Positions 61,526 to 64,000 of a DNA stretch of 64,000 nt are shown here, piece after piece. Below the pieces are notes generated by a model. The model was not told the DNA's origin. It searched no databases and saw only the letters and a list, made by a program, of their open reading frames with translations. Origin of the DNA: Lujinxingia sediminis (GTDB lineage Bacteria > Myxococcota_A > Bradymonadia > Bradymonadales > Bradymonadaceae); assembly GCF_004005565.1 (NCBI RefSeq), contig NZ_SADD01000008.1:124001-188000 (forward strand), given 5' to 3'. How positions within the stretch are numbered: position 1 is the stretch's first letter; each line of letters begins with the position of its first letter. The translations under genes were made by a program, and so were the position numbers.

Positions 61526-62215
61526 ATGTCCGAGACGCAGAGCACAGACGCAGTCGTGATTGAAAACCTGAGTTTGGAAGAGGCAGAGCGGGTGTTCCAC
61601 TTTCTGCAATCGTTTGGCTACATCAAAAACCCCGCCACGAGCGGCGCGATGGTCGTGATGGGATCACCGCTGAGCTACGCCTACGATAAGGCGTCAAAAA
61701 CGCTGGAGATTCGGCTTCTGATGCCCTCGACGATCGTGACCCCGGCGAAGATTCGCGCGGTGGTCGAGCGCGAACGCTTCCGCCCCGAGGGCCTTCTGGG
61801 CAGCGTGGCGAGTGAACTTCCCGCCGCCGATAACCACGTGGAGATCACCATCAACAACGCCTCCGGCCACCTTCTCGTGAACTCGGGGCGCGACGTGACC
61901 AAGGGCGTCTCCCGTGTCATCGAGTCGCGGATCGCCGCTGGCGACGAGGTTCTGGCCTTTGAGGCGCGCAGCGCCACCTGGAGCGTGGTCGGTGCCGAGG
62001 GCAGTGTGACCTACCAGATCGATGCGCAGACCTTTTTGATCATCGACTACTTCCTGGAGGGGGAGCTTTTTCACCAGTGCAGCGCGATGCTCAAGGGCGT
62101 CAACGCGGCTCGCTACAAGACCACCGTCACCGGCACCGGCACGCGGTGTGTCTGCGAGAGCGACCGTGGTCCCTGGCTGGAGATGACCCCGACGGTGAAG
62201 ATCGAAAAAGCCTGA
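61526..62215 (+). CDS. Hypothetical protein, paralog 1 of the cassette, possible pore-forming/beta-sandwich fold
   Basis: A 229-residue protein without signal peptide. The C-terminal half (about 100-210) has the strand pattern HVEITINNASGHLLV, then a Gly-containing loop and SATWSVVGAEGSVTYQID, which recalls actinoporin/aegerolysin-type beta-sandwich toxins; this is a pattern judgement only. It is homologous to the gene 570 bases downstream (NHVxxTxxNxSGxxL, GxVTYQIDxQT, PTVxxxKA). AAGGAG precedes the ATG, and a terminator follows. Preceded by a sigma-54-like promoter and the divergent activator/kinase pair. Confidence 0.72.
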   Translation: MSETQSTDAVVIENLSLEEAERVFHFLQSFGYIKNPATSGAMVVMGSPLSYAYDKASKTLEIRLLMPSTIVTPAKIRAVVERERFRPEGLLGSVASELPAADNHVEITINNASGHLLVNSGRDVTKGVSRVIESRIAAGDEVLAFEARSATWSVVGAEGSVTYQIDAQTFLIIDYFLEGELFHQCSAMLKGVNAARYKTTVTGTGTRCVCESDRGPWLEMTPTVKIEKA

Positions 62216-62246
62216 TCGTGCGGTAGCCTGAGACGCAAGTGTTGAA

Positions 62247-62277
62247 ACGCACGCCCATCCGGGCGTGCGTTTTTTTT
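62247..62277 (+). terminator. Intrinsic terminator after paralog 1
   Basis: ACGCACGCCC (62247-62256) pairs with GGGCGTGCGT (62261-62270) around ATCC, then seven more T residues. Confidence 0.92.
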
Positions 62278-62784
62278 ATGGCTCGCCACCTCGTTGAGAC
62301 GACTCATCTCCGGGGGGCCATGATCTCGAAAACCACCCTACGCATACCCCCGAAAGGCGGAGGTGTTGACGCGTGACACGCCCCCGAAAACGAGTGTCTT
62401 GAGATGACACGCCTGCAAGGGGCCCTCGCCGGGGAAGCTCCGCGCTAAGAAAAGATATGTGTGGTTTATCCTGCTGATGTTGAAGGGGTTTTTGGGTTCT
62501 TGTGGGTTTGTTTTTTGTGTTTTTTCTGCGCTGGAACACCTGTTGCTCAAGGGGGTGGAGAGGTCGGCATGGTGCCACCTTTTTCAAGTTGCAACGCCGT
62601 GAGGCCATGGTGACGCCTTTGGATGCGAGATTGAGAGGGACCTGAGCAAGGCGCAAAACGCAGGCGATGCTTCAGCATCGTCGAGGATTTGCAACGCAGC
62701 TCAGGGTGCTCTCCATGCAGCAGACATGGCGTCAACGTTGGCTCACGGCGTCGTACTGACCCATCGTATGAGCAGGAGTCTGAG
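62278..62784. other. Gap of 507 bases with regulatory-looking repeats, no supported gene
   Basis: Contains TGACAC at 62375 and 62406, the dyad-like GTTGACGCGTGAC at 62365-62377, an A/T-richer stretch around 62450-62530 and a hairpin (62641-62705). A weak -24/-12-like TGGCGTC-N4-TTGG starts at 62727, 44 bases before the second paralog. The minus-strand open frame here has no ribosome-binding sequence. Confidence 0.5.
62641..62705. repeat. Three-part stem-loop element
   Basis: Nested pairs: CCTGAGC (62641-62647) with GCTCAGG (62699-62705), GCAAA (62653-62657) with TTTGC (62688-62692), and CGATGC (62665-62670) with GCATCG (62675-62680) around TTCA. No other copy is visible in the window. Confidence 0.75.
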
Positions 62785-63441
62785 ATGTCTGAAAAAGCAA
62801 CCTTTGATGGCGTGACCCCCGAAGAGATGAGCTATGTGACCGACCACTTCAAAGGTCACGGCCTTGTGGAAGGCGACACCACTTCGGGCGTGGCCACGGT
62901 GCATGGTGTCCCGATGGATTACAGCTATGACAACGCCAGTCAGCTGCTCACCGTGGCAATCCGCGAGCCCTCCGAGCGCATGTCGGTGGCCAAGATTCAG
63001 GATCTGGTGGGTCGGCTGCGCCAGGCCCACGACAAGACCGCCTACGACGAGCTGGGGCCGGGCTACAACCACGTCGATGTCACCATGGAGAACAACTCCG
63101 GCAAGACCCTGATCTTTGCCGGTGCTGACGTCGAAGACGGCGTGATCGACATCAAGGTCCAGGATCTGCCCACCGGCCAGACCGAATACATCTTCCAGGC
63201 CAAGAGCTCGACGGCCTCGGTGATCGGGTGCCGGGGAGACGTCACCTACCAGATCGATCCCCAGACCATGGTGACCATATCTTACCACCTCCATGGCAAG
63301 GCGATTCATAGCTTCACTGTGGCGGTCAACGGGCAGAACGCCAAGATGTACCGGGTGTCGGCGCGTGACACCGAGGCGGGCTATGACTGCGCTGGAGCCT
63401 ACACCTACATGCGCCCGACCGTGGTCGTGAATAAGGCCTGA
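62785..63441 (+). CDS. Hypothetical protein, paralog 2 of the cassette
   Basis: A 218-residue homolog of the gene at 61526: shared NHVDVTMENNSGKTL, SVIGCRGDVTYQIDPQT and the C-terminal MRPTVVVNKA. The N-terminal third (about 1-90) is less similar but keeps the VPxxYSYDNAS element. No signal peptide; secretion, if any, would need another route. It has an AGGAG ribosome-binding sequence and is followed by two strong hairpins. Function unknown; the beta-sandwich toxin resemblance applies equally here. Confidence 0.72.
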   Translation: MSEKATFDGVTPEEMSYVTDHFKGHGLVEGDTTSGVATVHGVPMDYSYDNASQLLTVAIREPSERMSVAKIQDLVGRLRQAHDKTAYDELGPGYNHVDVTMENNSGKTLIFAGADVEDGVIDIKVQDLPTGQTEYIFQAKSSTASVIGCRGDVTYQIDPQTMVTISYHLHGKAIHSFTVAVNGQNAKMYRVSARDTEAGYDCAGAYTYMRPTVVVNKA

Positions 63442-63461
63442 TGGTGCCTGACGACCTCGCG

Positions 63462-63523
63462 CCGGGCCTGCTCTCGGAGAGAGCGGCCCGGTGCGGCGGC
63501 AGCGGGCGCGTTGCGCCCGCTGC
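63462..63523. repeat. Pair of intergenic hairpins
   Basis: Hairpin one: CCGGGCC-T-GCTCTC (63462-63475) with GAGAGC-GGCCCGG (63479-63491). Hairpin two: GCAGCGGGCGC (63499-63509) with GCGCCCGCTGC (63513-63523). No T-run follows, so they may attenuate, stabilise or separate transcripts rather than terminate. Confidence 0.8.
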
Positions 63524-63574
63524 TGCCTCTCTCCCACGACCCGCATGACACGCGCTGACCCGATGAGGACTGCC

Positions 63575-64000
63575 ATGACTGAGACACCTGGAGCTGGACC
63601 TTCTTCAAACGCCTGGGGCGTTACTCTGACCGAGCCGGTCATTGTGAACCTGCAGAATAAACTCGTGGCCTTTGCCCGCGAGAAAGACACCATCTGCGAC
63701 ACGATCTACTTTCAGGTGCTCGACCCGGGAGAGGCGGCCGAGAACGACGAGCCACCGCAGTGGAACGGCTGGTATCGCTACGGGTTCTCGCAGAGCGCCC
63801 GCGAGGTGATTCACGGGCAGCGCTTGCCCAACGCCGCGCGCCGGGAGCTGCGTCTGGCGGGCATGGACCTGCTTACCCTGGAAGCGGAGAGCGTGGAGGC
63901 CAGCCCGGCCGACGCCACATTTCAGATCGTGGTGATCGACCGCTACATGCTGATCTTTCGCCCCTCCACCTCGGGCACCCTCTATGTGGATCAGCTCATG
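63575..64000 (+). CDS. Start of a third cassette gene, product unknown, 3' end outside window
   Basis: An open frame of at least 142 codons with GAGGA before ATG 63575, running off the right edge. It begins with a Ser/Gly/Thr-rich stretch, then VIVNLQNKLVAFAREKD and a region ending RYMLIFRPSTSGTLYVDQL. That last pattern recalls the repeats of large bacterial proteins annotated as hemopexin-repeat or toxin-associated, but the part seen is too short to be sure. Same direction and order as the two paralogs, so it probably belongs to the cassette. Confidence 0.6.
   Translation, partial: MTETPGAGPSSNAWGVTLTEPVIVNLQNKLVAFAREKDTICDTIYFQVLDPGEAAENDEPPQWNGWYRYGFSQSAREVIHGQRLPNAARRELRLAGMDLLTLEAESVEASPADATFQIVVIDRYMLIFRPSTSGTLYVDQLM

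Noticed and set aside
62276-62656. Minus-strand open frame between the paralogs
   Set aside because: No ribosome-binding sequence and basic low-complexity product; the region looks regulatory.
1-64000. tRNA, rRNA, integrase, transposase or plasmid origin
   Set aside because: I looked for cloverleaf ends, recombinase motifs and terminal inverted repeats around the gaps and saw none that could be supported.

Overview
The window is a 64 kb stretch of dense, high-GC bacterial chromosome with no plasmid, phage or insertion-sequence signature. The gene types suggest a myxobacteria-like deltaproteobacterium, possibly Bradymonadia. They include abundant lipoproteins with Asp/Gly-rich linkers, a Ser/Thr kinase fused to a formylglycine-generating-enzyme (FGE) fold, a second large kinase beside a sigma-54-type activator, an AgmX/PglI-like lipoprotein, an RdgC-like protein and Tad-like pseudopilins. 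The lineage is an inference from gene content; no 16S rRNA gene or tRNA was found.

Layout. 0-9 kb: a 5'-truncated thiolase, a nucleotidyltransferase, a response regulator with a degenerate HD-GYP domain, a lipoprotein pair, a TldD-like metalloprotease, phenylalanine 4-hydroxylase and a DUF2270 membrane protein. 9-14 kb: a cupredoxin-like lipoprotein, a kinase/FGE fusion and ComM (YifB). 14-19.3 kb: a four-gene Tad-like pseudopilin operon behind a very good sigma-54 promoter match. 19-31.5 kb: a glutathionyl-hydroquinone reductase, a B12-dependent (CarH/LitR-type) MerR regulator, an outer-membrane barrel, lipoproteins and a complete xanthine dehydrogenase operon (xdhA-xdhB-xdhC). 31.5-43.8 kb: an HD phosphohydrolase, MurA with Asp at the usual catalytic Cys position, lipB, a HARE-HTH/Mrr-like protein, ribosomal protein L31 type B, a HAD phosphatase, Sua5/TsaC, and a minus-strand operon ending in an HtrA protease broken by an 11-G tract. 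43.9-56 kb: a metallo-beta-lactamase/beta-CASP protein, PutA, an RdgC-like pair, UppP, and two large lipoproteins, one of them a dipeptidase-like hydrolase.

56-64 kb is the most unusual part. A kinase and a sigma-54-type AAA+ activator are translationally coupled on the minus strand. They diverge from a plus-strand series of two paralogous secreted-toxin-like beta proteins and a third protein that runs off the window. A sigma-54-like promoter lies in front of the first paralog. This looks like a signal-responsive cassette of unknown function.

Two further points stand out. First, a dispersed family of structured repeats (eight copies at three loci) shows compensatory base changes in its stems. 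Second, there are smaller hairpin and tandem repeats in the gaps. Many gene starts were moved inward to an ATG, GTG or TTG with a clear Shine-Dalgarno sequence.
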